Shown in pieces: positions 35,330 to 44,071 of a stretch of 64,000 nt of DNA. A model generated the notes under the pieces. The model was not told the DNA's origin and did no database searches. It saw only the letters and a program-made list of their open reading frames with translations. The stretch is from assembly GCF_009914315.1 (NCBI RefSeq), contig NZ_CP042596.1:2480001-2544000 (forward strand), written 5' to 3'. The DNA comes from Granulicella sp. WH15. GTDB taxonomy: Bacteria; Acidobacteriota; Terriglobia; Terriglobales; Acidobacteriaceae. Every line of letters begins with the position of its first letter. Positions within the stretch are counted from its first letter, which is position 1. Position numbers and translations under genes: made by a program.

Positions 35330-38300
35330 TTACGGAACCCGCACAGGCCGGAATCCATCCGTCGGGAAGAGCCCCGTCGGATAGTTTTCCGTCGGCACCT
35401 GAGGCCGGAACATGTACCGGATAAAGAACCCACCCGAGACGCTGTTGTAGTTATTCGTATTGTTCGCCGACAGGAACCCGCCCGCATACCAGTGATCCGC
35501 GATCCGATACGCGCCCTCGGCATTCAGCCCATAGTTCAGGCCCGTATCGCTGTTGGTCGGATACTGCGCGCAGGCTGCCGAGTGCGCCGTAATCCCAGCC
35601 AGCGTACAGTTCGCATTGCTCGAGAAGGCGGTCTGCAACGCCGGGTCGAGCGGGAAGAAGATCGCATTGTCCTCCGCAAAGGTCTGCAACCCGACGCTGC
35701 CCGCGATGCTGTAGTGGAAGTTCGTCTTATAGGCCCCTGTGAAGCTGACAGGAATCGCCGCCAGGAAGTACACATTCGGGCTGAAGTAGCCGCCCAGCCC
35801 GTAGCTCATGCCGCGCTCGTTATGCGCGAAGTGCGCTCCATAGAGCGTAGCCCCGACGTTGAGCTTGCCGTACGCCGGCCAGGTGTGCGCCAGGAAGTAC
35901 GCCCCCATCAGGCCCTCGAACTTCGAGTTCTCGAGCGTGTGCACGCCGGTCAGGTCTGACCCGTCGGCCGAAATGTAGAACCCCGAACGCTCGTCTCCCA
36001 GGTCGAAGCGAATCCCTCCGCCGGTCGAGACCACGCCGCCCCAGATGTTGCCCCCGAAGACCGGCGTCGCCGACCCCGGATCGCGCAGACCGGCATAGGA
36101 GAGCTGCGTCTCCTTCACCGGCTGGCGCTCTCCGAAGAGCGTAAAGTGCTTGATCGGCTGGAACGACAGGCGGCCGGTCACATTGCGCACCAGGAAGTCG
36201 TACGGCGTATATCCCACGGCGGCGGCAAAGTGCTGCGTCGCCACCTGCACCTCTCCGCCCAGGCCGCTCGCGTACTGCTGCGCGGGTGTGATCGGATTCT
36301 CCAGTAGATAGCTCCCCAGCACCGTTCCCGAGCCCGTATAAACGTTCGGATCGACGGCGCCGTTGTTCAAGAAGATGGCCGTCGGGATCACCGAGAGACG
36401 CACCGAGTTGCCCAGCATCGCCGAAGCCTCGAAGGAAGTCTCAAGATCGGAGAGCCGGTCCAGCCCCACACGCCCGCTGCGATAGCGCCCATACCCCGTT
36501 CCGCCCAGCCAGCCCGAGTACGATCCCTCGAGCGCCGCCAGGTCGCGCTCGGCCTGCTGACGCTGGGTAAGCGGCAACTGCGCCGGAGCGTTGGCATCGT
36601 AGATGCCGCGCAACGGAGGCAAGTCCTTCGCCGCGAGATCAGCATCGGTAGGCGGCTGCCCCAGGAAGTACGCGGGAGCGGGCGTCGGCGCTGATGGAGG
36701 ATACGACGGCGAGTACGACTGATAAGCAGGCGGCACGCCGACGCCCGGATACGTCAGCCCCGGAGCCGCCGGAGCGGCCTGTTGCGGAGCCGACGCCGGG
36801 GCAGGATTCTGAGCAGCCCGCGCCCGTCCACGCGTACGGGTAGACGGCTGCGGGGCTTGCTGTCCACTTGCCACGTACTGAGCATTGCGAGTCGGCGCAT
36901 TGCTGTACTCCTCCACCGGAGGCGCGCTCACCGCAGCCTCGGAGTTCGCATTGGCCTTCTGCCGCCGTGCCGCCGCAGCCTTCGCCGCCGCGATCTCCGG
37001 GCTCCGGCTGTACGCGGTAAACTCCGGCGCGTACTGCGCCATGGGGAGGATGTCCGTCACCTCCGGCTGCACCATCGCCACCTCGACCGGAGCAGATCCC
37101 AGCCGCACCGGCGTCGGGACCGGAGATACGTACGGAACATAAGCCCCGTAAACCTCTTCGTTCTGAGCACTTTGAGGCTTCGCCATCGGCGCAGGAGCGG
37201 AGATTAACCCCGTGGGCTGCTGCGTCAGAACTCCGGGAGGCAGCGGTCTGGCCATCGTGCTCTGGGCCAGCTCACTCTGGGTGCTGGCTATGGGTGGCAG
37301 AGCCGAAGCGGCAATTGCCTGCTGCGTCAACCGGGCTATCTGCTGCCGCTCGACCTCTGCCGGACTGGGCACGCCCTCCGGCAAGCGGGACTGCGGCACT
37401 TCGGGTTCCTCGGCCTCAGCCGTGAAGAACTGCGGAATCTCCGTGCCGTCCATCGGCACCGGCGCGTCGGAGGAGGCCTGCGGAACATAGTCGCGCAGGG
37501 TCGTCCTGGCTCCGCTGTTCGTATTCACCGGCGCGGCAGCCGGGGGAGCGTAAGGCGCAGTCGCCGGATTAGACCGGTAAGAGGGCAGGTTCACGCCGCC
37601 CGAAGGATACGGATACGCCGCCGCTGGCGCAGCCGCCGGAGCGACCCCCATCTGATCGCCGAAGCTCGGCAAATAAAGCGGATCGACAGGCGGAGGTGTA
37701 ACCTCAGCCGCACCGTCTACGAGTCCGGGTTGCAGCAGTGTAGGAAGATCGTGTGACTGCCTGCCGCCCACGCCGCGCCGCGTGGAAGACGGCAGCGGAC
37801 GGGTCAGCTCCGCCGCCAGCTCATCGGCCGGGCCGGAGGGCTGCATCGCCTGCAGCGACGCGCGATAGTACTCAGCAGCGCGGTTGGTATCGCCCCGCGC
37901 CTGCTCAAATTTAGCCCCCAGCAGCAGCATCTGCGCGTCCTGCGGGTACTGGTTCAGCCCAAAGCGCAGCCACGTCTCGGCGTCCTTCATATCGTCCGCC
38001 GCCAGCGCCACTCCGACGGCCGCCTTGTAGTCGGCGGCTGGAGCGTTGCTCAGGTCCTGCGCCTTCCAGATGAGGATGGCCTGCTTGTTCTGCCCCGCGC
38101 TGGCATAGCCGCCCGCCAGTGCCTTCAGGACGCCCGGATTATCCGGAAACGCCCGGGCCGCCGCGTTCAGAATCTCGAGCGACCGCGCGCTGTGTCCCGA
38201 GGCTGCAGCCTGGCTGGCGCGGCGCACCGCCCAACTGGTCCAGATCGTCTGTACCGTGCGACGCTGCTCGTCGGTCAGGTCTGCACGTCCGCCGATCGTC

Positions 38301-40573
38301 ATCAATTCGCGATAAAGGCCCTGGTCGTTGCCGCTGTTGTAGAGCAGCCACGCATTCTGAATCGAAATATCTGCGGGCGGAGCCAGCCGCTGATTGGTGT
38401 AGTACTGCTGCACCCGCGCCATGAAATTCTGTGAAGCAGCCGGTTGTCCCAGCCCCGAGTAAATCGAGCCGACGGTCTGGAGGTAGTCGACATCACCCTC
38501 CAGCCGCGCTCTCACCGGAGTAGGAATCTGTTGCACCTCGGCCAGCGCCTCGCGGTCGCGGCCCGTGCTGTGCAGCGCCGAGAGCAGCCCCTTCCAGGCA
38601 TCCAGCCGCTCGGGCTCTGCCGTCAGCACCTTCTGGTAGATGGGATACGCCTGGGCAGCATTGCCGCGCAAAAGATAGATGCCCGCCAACTGAATTTCTA
38701 CCGCGGTCGAGGGCTTCTGCCCTGCGGCGCTCTGGGCAGCAATCGCCCTCTCCAGAACCTCCTGGGCGACGTCCAGCCGATTCTCCCCCTGGTTGATCGA
38801 GGCCACCGTCTGGTCGAAGCCCGCATCACGCATCGCGGCGTCGTACACCGGCGGAGCCATGCTCGCGATCGTCTGGAGCGCCTGTGCATCCTGCCCCATC
38901 GCGTGCTGCACCCGCACCAGCCCCTTCCACGCGTCGATGTTCTTCGGATCTCTCTCGAGCACCTTGCGGTAGAGCGAATACGCCTGGTCCAGCCGGTTGG
39001 CCTGCACCAGTAACCCGGCAAACTGCATCTGCGTATCGCTCTCCAGCCCCTTGGCATCCGCTGGGACGGGCAGATTCAGTGCTGCCTGCAACACCTGCTG
39101 CGCATCCGCCGGGCGGCCGGAGTCCGTATAGGCCGAAGCCAGCGCCTGGAGGAAGATCGGGTCCTGCATCAACTGCGCCCGCACCGCCACTGGAATCTTC
39201 TGCTCGGTTTCGATAGCCTGCGGGGCATTGCCGCCGCCGTACTGAGCCTGAAAGAGTCCTCGCCAGGCGTGCGGAGCCTGCGGCCGAGCCTTCACGAACC
39301 CGGCAAAGACCGTCTCCGCCGCGTCATACTTCTGAGCCGTCAGCAGCGTGCCGCCCAGCGCCTCGAGGGCCTCCGGGCTTCCAGGGCGCATCATCAGCGC
39401 CTGCCGGTAGTTCTTCTCCGCCCCGGACAAATCGTTCGCCTTCACCGCGGCGGCACCGTCGGCCATCGTGTTCCAGAAGCGAGAGGTAGCCAGCGCCGCA
39501 TCCAGCCCAGGGTCCTTCGCGCCGTTCGCCTTGGCCTGCGCCAGGAAGTTGATGGCCCCACCGAAGTTGGACTGCTGCATCCGGATGTAGCCCATGCCCG
39601 CAAGCGCGTTGGCGTTATTCGGATTCTCGGCCAGGCTGGCCTTGAAGTGCCTCTCGGCCTCGTCCAGATGCTTGGCGTTCAGCGCCCGGTATCCGGCCTG
39701 GTCCTCAGCCGAGCGTACCCGGTCGGCTGCCGCGCGCGGAGTCTCATGCGGCTGGTCCTTGAGCGCCTGAGCCAGTTGGGCATCCTGATGCTGTGCCAGG
39801 TAAGCCTTGATATCGGCTGCCGAGGCCGGGCTCTGCGCGTCCCACAGCAGCGCCTGCCGCAGCGCCGCAATCGCCTGCGAGTCCTTCGGATAACCCTCGA
39901 GCAGCCTGCGCCCCTCGGTCCGGGTCTTCGGGTTGTAGGTCAGGATGCGCCCCAACTGCACCTGGTAGCGCGAGTCGGAGGGAAACTTCGCCGCCAGCGC
40001 CCGCAGCCCGGCGATGGCGTGGGCGCGGCCTGCCTCGGTGGCCGCCTCGGTCTCGTAGTAGCCCAGCGCCGCGTCGCCCGGCGGCGGCTCGTTGCCGTAG
40101 ATCTGGCGGTAGACCTGCATCGCCTGCTCGTACTGCCCCGCCTGCGCCAGCCTGCCGGCCTGCTGCAACAGAGTGTTGTTGTCCTTCCGGGTCTGCAGGC
40201 TCTCGGCTCGCTGGATTCCCGGATCGTTGGGGTTGATCGCCCTCAGGCGGTCGAGATACGTCTTGGCCAGAGCCTGATCCCCGTTCAGCTTGGCCGCGCG
40301 CGCCAGCCCGGCCAGGGCCTCGGTGTTCCGGGGATCGGCAAGCAGCACCTGCTGCCAGGTCTGCGACGCCATATCCATGCGTCCGCGCTGCTCCAGCGTA
40401 TCTGCCTTGTCCAGCAGACCCCGCGTCGCCGACTGCCCGGCGACCTGCGCCCGTAGCGCCACGCACGCGGGCGAGAACCCGGCCAGGCCGAGCATCAGGG
40501 CCGGAGCCCATAACCGGCTCGGGGACCACGGCCGAATTGCTGTCCAGCTCAGGAGTTCAGAATGGCTCTTCAT
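35330..40573 (-). CDS. bcsC: Cellulose synthase outer-membrane subunit BcsC, extended form
   Basis: BcsC threads cellulose through the periplasm (TPR solenoid) and outer membrane (C-terminal 16-strand barrel). With ATG 40573 the product is about 1747 residues, against about 1157 for E. coli. Signal peptide region to about residue 45, TPR units to about residue 960, then a Pro/Ala/Gln-rich stretch of roughly 370 residues, then the BCSC barrel from about 1380 (SYSGWLGGTGYGRYRSG... to FIRYMFRP). The long disordered linker is the unusual part. In-frame starts at 40654 (ATG) and 40714 (GTG) are possible but give no better signal peptide. It is the last of three bcs genes. Confidence 0.9.
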   Translation of the reverse strand: MKSHSELLSWTAIRPWSPSRLWAPALMLGLAGFSPACVALRAQVAGQSATRGLLDKADTLEQRGRMDMASQTWQQVLLADPRNTEALAGLARAAKLNGDQALAKTYLDRLRAINPNDPGIQRAESLQTRKDNNTLLQQAGRLAQAGQYEQAMQVYRQIYGNEPPPGDAALGYYETEAATEAGRAHAIAGLRALAAKFPSDSRYQVQLGRILTYNPKTRTEGRRLLEGYPKDSQAIAALRQALLWDAQSPASAADIKAYLAQHQDAQLAQALKDQPHETPRAAADRVRSAEDQAGYRALNAKHLDEAERHFKASLAENPNNANALAGMGYIRMQQSNFGGAINFLAQAKANGAKDPGLDAALATSRFWNTMADGAAAVKANDLSGAEKNYRQALMMRPGSPEALEALGGTLLTAQKYDAAETVFAGFVKARPQAPHAWRGLFQAQYGGGNAPQAIETEQKIPVAVRAQLMQDPIFLQALASAYTDSGRPADAQQVLQAALNLPVPADAKGLESDTQMQFAGLLVQANRLDQAYSLYRKVLERDPKNIDAWKGLVRVQHAMGQDAQALQTIASMAPPVYDAAMRDAGFDQTVASINQGENRLDVAQEVLERAIAAQSAAGQKPSTAVEIQLAGIYLLRGNAAQAYPIYQKVLTAEPERLDAWKGLLSALHSTGRDREALAEVQQIPTPVRARLEGDVDYLQTVGSIYSGLGQPAASQNFMARVQQYYTNQRLAPPADISIQNAWLLYNSGNDQGLYRELMTIGGRADLTDEQRRTVQTIWTSWAVRRASQAAASGHSARSLEILNAAARAFPDNPGVLKALAGGYASAGQNKQAILIWKAQDLSNAPAADYKAAVGVALAADDMKDAETWLRFGLNQYPQDAQMLLLGAKFEQARGDTNRAAEYYRASLQAMQPSGPADELAAELTRPLPSSTRRGVGGRQSHDLPTLLQPGLVDGAAEVTPPPVDPLYLPSFGDQMGVAPAAAPAAAYPYPSGGVNLPSYRSNPATAPYAPPAAAPVNTNSGARTTLRDYVPQASSDAPVPMDGTEIPQFFTAEAEEPEVPQSRLPEGVPSPAEVERQQIARLTQQAIAASALPPIASTQSELAQSTMARPLPPGVLTQQPTGLISAPAPMAKPQSAQNEEVYGAYVPYVSPVPTPVRLGSAPVEVAMVQPEVTDILPMAQYAPEFTAYSRSPEIAAAKAAAARRQKANANSEAAVSAPPVEEYSNAPTRNAQYVASGQQAPQPSTRTRGRARAAQNPAPASAPQQAAPAAPGLTYPGVGVPPAYQSYSPSYPPSAPTPAPAYFLGQPPTDADLAAKDLPPLRGIYDANAPAQLPLTQRQQAERDLAALEGSYSGWLGGTGYGRYRSGRVGLDRLSDLETSFEASAMLGNSVRLSVIPTAIFLNNGAVDPNVYTGSGTVLGSYLLENPITPAQQYASGLGGEVQVATQHFAAAVGYTPYDFLVRNVTGRLSFQPIKHFTLFGERQPVKETQLSYAGLRDPGSATPVFGGNIWGGVVSTGGGIRFDLGDERSGFYISADGSDLTGVHTLENSKFEGLMGAYFLAHTWPAYGKLNVGATLYGAHFAHNERGMSYGLGGYFSPNVYFLAAIPVSFTGAYKTNFHYSIAGSVGLQTFAEDNAIFFPLDPALQTAFSSNANCTLAGITAHSAACAQYPTNSDTGLNYGLNAEGAYRIADHWYAGGFLSANNTNNYNSVSGGFFIRYMFRPQVPTENYPTGLFPTDGFRPVRVP

Positions 40574-40740
40574 AAGGATTTCGTCGCGCTGCCTACTAGC
40601 TCTTTGCTGCTTGTCGGAATAAAGGGCTGCTGGTCTGTGGAATAGGTGAGCCATGTAGAGAGTACCGGGTTTTCCAACCGATGCCACACGTTTTCCGTCG
40701 GCGCATGATGACACTTAAAGCTCATCATTTCAATTCCTTT

Positions 40741-41940
40741 CTACCTCTTCCACTTAAGTTGCAGCCTGCCGTCGCGGTCGAACCGGTATCGCCCTTCGCT
40801 CCAACCTACAGAAAACAGCGCCAGATTCTGGTCGTAGTAGTCCACCCCGTGACCGTAGAGCCCGGTTCCGGTGTCCCTGGTCGCGGCCAGCCGGTCGGCC
40901 TGCACCTTCGCCTGCTCCTTCATCCCCAGCGACTCCAGAAACGGGATGACGGCAGCGGAGAAACCCGGCGGCGAGTCCGCCTGCAAGACCTTGCCCGTAG
41001 CGTCCACTTCGAGCGGCGGCGTCAGCGCCCCGCGCATATAGCCCGACATGCCCCCCAACTGCCCGAAGAGCTGCTTCAGCCCCGGAGTAGCCGGGTCCGA
41101 GATGCCCGCCCACAGGTACACCCGGATCGCGTCGTAGCTGCCCACCGGCTTCTCCGTATGCGATCCCTGCATCGCGGACGACACCACCGGCTTCAGCCCC
41201 GACGCGGTGACCGCTACCCAGTCCATCGCGTAGCCGGAGCTTGTGCCGCCCGTCACCAGCGAGGGGAAAGAGGTCTTCACCATGCTCCACGGTCCCTTGG
41301 GCATGGTCACCGCCAGGTAGGTCAGCACGGGCAGAGGAAAGTAGCTCGGGTTGGTGATCCACGTCTTCGCGTCGGGATGAAAGCCGCTTGGTCCGGCCAT
41401 CAGCGTGGTCCCGAAGTTGGGCACCTCGACGACCTCCTGCTGGGCGATTCGGCTGACCAGCATCTGTCCCAGCTTGGCGTAGCGCGGCTCCTGCCACAGG
41501 CGGCCCGCCTCGAGCAGCGTATAGGCCAGCCACAGGTCGGCGTCCGTGGCCGAGCTGGGGTCCAGCGTCTTCCACTCCCCGGCGGCGTTCTTGCCCCAGT
41601 TCCAGCTCGGCAGATGCAGCGTCAGGTCTCCGCTCGCAAGGTTAGTCTCGGTCCACCCCAGCATCTTGTCGAAGCGCGCCCGATCGTTAGCGACGAGGGC
41701 AAAGAACAGCCCGTACGCCTGCCCCTCGCTGGTGGTGTGGTCGGCGGCCGAGTGGTCGATGACCCGGCCCTGAACGTCCACAAACCGCTGCGCATAGGCA
41801 TCCCACAACGGCCACCCCTGCTGCTCGGCGCGGCACCCGCTGGCCGACCACGCGGCCAGCATGATGGCCAGCGCCAGCACGCCGGTCCACCACCTTCTCG
41901 AAGACTGCTGCGAAGCTCCAACTCTCTTTTCGCCCAACAA
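40741..41940 (-). CDS. bcsZ: Periplasmic endoglucanase BcsZ (GH8)
   Basis: Glycoside hydrolase family 8 enzyme that trims cellulose during its secretion. About 399 residues with a signal/lipobox-like start (LALAIMLAAWSASGCRAEQ). GH8 features: the region VIDHSAADHTTSEGQAYGLFFALVANDRARFD with the catalytic Glu, SWNWGKNAAGEWKTLDPSSATDADLWLAY with the second acidic residue, and the C-terminal YYDQNLALFSVGW. The TTG at 41940 is the likely start (GGGGAG 9 nt upstream). The Cys near residue 36 could make it a lipoprotein. Lies 54 bp after bcsQ and 170 bp before bcsC. Confidence 0.92.
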   Translation of the reverse strand: MLGEKRVGASQQSSRRWWTGVLALAIMLAAWSASGCRAEQQGWPLWDAYAQRFVDVQGRVIDHSAADHTTSEGQAYGLFFALVANDRARFDKMLGWTETNLASGDLTLHLPSWNWGKNAAGEWKTLDPSSATDADLWLAYTLLEAGRLWQEPRYAKLGQMLVSRIAQQEVVEVPNFGTTLMAGPSGFHPDAKTWITNPSYFPLPVLTYLAVTMPKGPWSMVKTSFPSLVTGGTSSGYAMDWVAVTASGLKPVVSSAMQGSHTEKPVGSYDAIRVYLWAGISDPATPGLKQLFGQLGGMSGYMRGALTPPLEVDATGKVLQADSPPGFSAAVIPFLESLGMKEQAKVQADRLAATRDTGTGLYGHGVDYYDQNLALFSVGWSEGRYRFDRDGRLQLKWKR

Positions 41941-41994
41941 ACAAAACTCCCCGGCAAACTCTCTGGCTGGTAAACATCGTTAGGGTGACTACGG

Positions 41995-43611
41995 CTAACT
42001 CTCGCTCCAGCGGGCCGTGCGCAAGCCCGACGATGCCAGCGGAGCGACTCCGCGCAGCCACGTCGCAATGCCCATGTAATCCTCCGACACCTGCGCCTCC
42101 GGAGCGTAATCGACCACCGTCATCCCCTCGGCCAGCGCCTCGCTGACCGCAGGAGCGCGGCGGATCACCGACGGCAGCAGACGGTCGCCCAACTGGCGGC
42201 GCAGCACCTCGCGCACGTCCAGATGCAACGGCAGCGAAGAGTCGAACTGGTTCAGCAGATAGTACGGCTCAAGCGCTCGGCCCTCGTGGTCGGTCACGCC
42301 CTGGAAGAACCGCTCCACCGCTTGCAGACTGATGACGGAGTTCATATCCGGCCCCAGCGGCACCAGCACCGTCAGGTTCATCGCGGCCAGACGGCGGATG
42401 ATCCAGCCGTTCTGCGCGTTGATGTCGAAGAGCAGACGGCCCGCGCCGCGCCCGTGAGTGGCCACCGCTTCGGCTAAGAGATCCTGCGCCCGCCGGTCGC
42501 CGCCTTTGTGCTCCACGTCGTAGCTGACCAGAGAGATCGGCGCGTCGGCGCTGCCGCTGGGCGGCGAGAATGTCCTAACCACGCCGGGGCGCAGCTCCCT
42601 GGCCCCAAAGTAGTAGGGCAGCAGGCCGTCAGAGGTCGTATCGGCCAGCAGAACCTTCTCTCCCAGCGAAGACAGCGTGCGGCCCAGAGAGGCGACCAGG
42701 CTGGTCTTGCCCACGCCTCCGGACAAAGAGAAGACGGCCAGAACCGGGGTTCTCGCCTCGCGCTGGCGCAGGTGCGCCCCCTCGCCATGCTCCTGACCGG
42801 ACAGACCAGGCTGATAGAGCCCCGTCTGATCGTGCCCGGCCTGATCGAAGATCCCACGTAGCGCAAACCAGCGCGACGCCACCCGCTCCCGCGAGTGTTG
42901 CAGCGTATCGGCGACCGAAGAGGCCGGAGCCTGCGCCGCACGCACCGGCTGCTGCGCGTAGAGCCACGCCGGACCGGCCAGGTCGCCACTCCGCGCACCC
43001 TCGGGGGCCGCGTGCAGATCGTAGCTGTTGGCCATCGCGGGCGATGTCGGGTCCCAGGGCGAGATCCCCGGAGCCTCGTCCGGACGATACCCCTGCGGTC
43101 TCCTGCGGCCCTCGGGCAAAAACGCCAGCCTCGCCACGCGGCTGCGATCGCTCCCCGGCTCGATCGGCGCGGGAGGCATGGAGACGGGCTGCGGTCCGGC
43201 TAGAACACCCGGCCACGCGCGGACGCGCAGATCCTCCGCGTCGGTCGTATCCTCCACGTTCCACGCCGCCTGACGCTGCGCCACGGCCATCTCGCCCGCG
43301 TCCCGGCTCTCAGGAGCCGACTGCGCCGTATTGGCAGCCCCGGTCGCAGCCCTGGCCTTCAGTTCCACCTCGAGCTGCTGCTCCACAGCCCGCTGCCGCA
43401 CCGTGGCGCGGTACTCCCGGCGCGAGGCGGAGAAGTCCCGGTACTTCGCGCCGTGCATCTCGGCCGAGGAGTACAGAAGGGCTACGTCTTCGGGGGTCCC
43501 GGAGGCTTCGAGAGCCCCAGCTACCGGCTGTTCCTGAAGATTCTGAAGATCTGAAGTCTCGCCTTCAAGCTCAGGCACTCCAGAGAGTTCACGTGTCTGT
43601 TCCGTTTGCAT
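41995..43611 (-). CDS. bcsQ: Cellulose biosynthesis ParA/MinD-type ATPase BcsQ (YhjQ), N-terminally extended
   Basis: A 538-residue protein. The C-terminal 250 residues are a MinD/ParA-type ATPase with VFSLSGGVGKTSLVASLGR; the first Lys of the usual KGGVGKT motif is replaced by Ser. BcsQ localises the cellulose machinery at the inner membrane. The first 290 residues are low-complexity and charged, with a conserved-looking segment near residues 42-75 (EDVALLYSSAEMHGAKYRDF, then SASRREYRATVRQR) that recalls the short BcsR/BcsP-type regulators (inference). Starts at ATG 43611. It heads bcsQ-bcsZ-bcsC; no bcsA or bcsB lies next to it. Confidence 0.85.
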   Translation of the reverse strand: MQTEQTRELSGVPELEGETSDLQNLQEQPVAGALEASGTPEDVALLYSSAEMHGAKYRDFSASRREYRATVRQRAVEQQLEVELKARAATGAANTAQSAPESRDAGEMAVAQRQAAWNVEDTTDAEDLRVRAWPGVLAGPQPVSMPPAPIEPGSDRSRVARLAFLPEGRRRPQGYRPDEAPGISPWDPTSPAMANSYDLHAAPEGARSGDLAGPAWLYAQQPVRAAQAPASSVADTLQHSRERVASRWFALRGIFDQAGHDQTGLYQPGLSGQEHGEGAHLRQREARTPVLAVFSLSGGVGKTSLVASLGRTLSSLGEKVLLADTTSDGLLPYYFGARELRPGVVRTFSPPSGSADAPISLVSYDVEHKGGDRRAQDLLAEAVATHGRGAGRLLFDINAQNGWIIRRLAAMNLTVLVPLGPDMNSVISLQAVERFFQGVTDHEGRALEPYYLLNQFDSSLPLHLDVREVLRRQLGDRLLPSVIRRAPAVSEALAEGMTVVDYAPEAQVSEDYMGIATWLRGVAPLASSGLRTARWSES

Positions 43612-44071
43612 ATCAATTTACCCAAGGGTGAGACTCTTTGCCGCTCCGCCCGGATCCGTTCAGCCATAACTGCGGCGCGACGCTAGTTCTGCAGCTCAAA
43701 GATCGACTCAGAAGCTCAAAGATGCACTCACTCACAGTGCGGCCTATAGTCAACCTGAGGCCATGTCGCCCATTGGCGGAGCATGTCCAACCAGCCCATA
43801 GCCTGCCCTACACAGTCAAACTGAGGCTACGTCTCCCCAAGGGGCAAGTCAATGAAGCGACAGTAACACTTTCGTTGCAAGAATGAACAAAAAGAAGCAC
43901 AGTCGCCGCCTTTGCCTGGCGATCTCCGCGAACCTCATCTTAGGCACCCTGCCCCTCCCTTCGAGCATCCATTCTTACCAGTGATTCCAACCACCACGCC
44001 GGCACAACCCAGGCTTCGAAGTTCAGGCCCGCAGTCAGTAAATCGACCGCCAAAGAGAGATCCGCACCCCT
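43612..44071. promoter_or_regulatory. Divergent control region bcsQ / glgX with direct repeats
   Basis: About 460 bp between divergent bcsQ and glgX. It holds AGCTCAAAGAT twice at 43693-43703 and 43713-43723 (20 bp apart) and a 22-bp direct repeat AGTCAAMCTGAGGC...GTCKCC at 43748-43769 and 43814-43835 (66 bp apart), plus a small palindrome GCACTcactcacAGTGC (43724-43740). Spacings near whole helical turns suggest protein-binding sites. No c-di-GMP riboswitch was recognised. A 33-codon ORF at 43885-43986 is not convincing. Confidence 0.55.

Noticed and set aside
43885..43986. 33-codon ORF (MNKKKHSRRLCLAIS...) before glgX
   Set aside because: Looks a little like a signal peptide but has no ribosome site, no homologue I recognise and lies in a control region.
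43612..44071. Possible c-di-GMP (GEMM) riboswitch before bcsQ
   Set aside because: The conserved GEMM core was not found on either strand.
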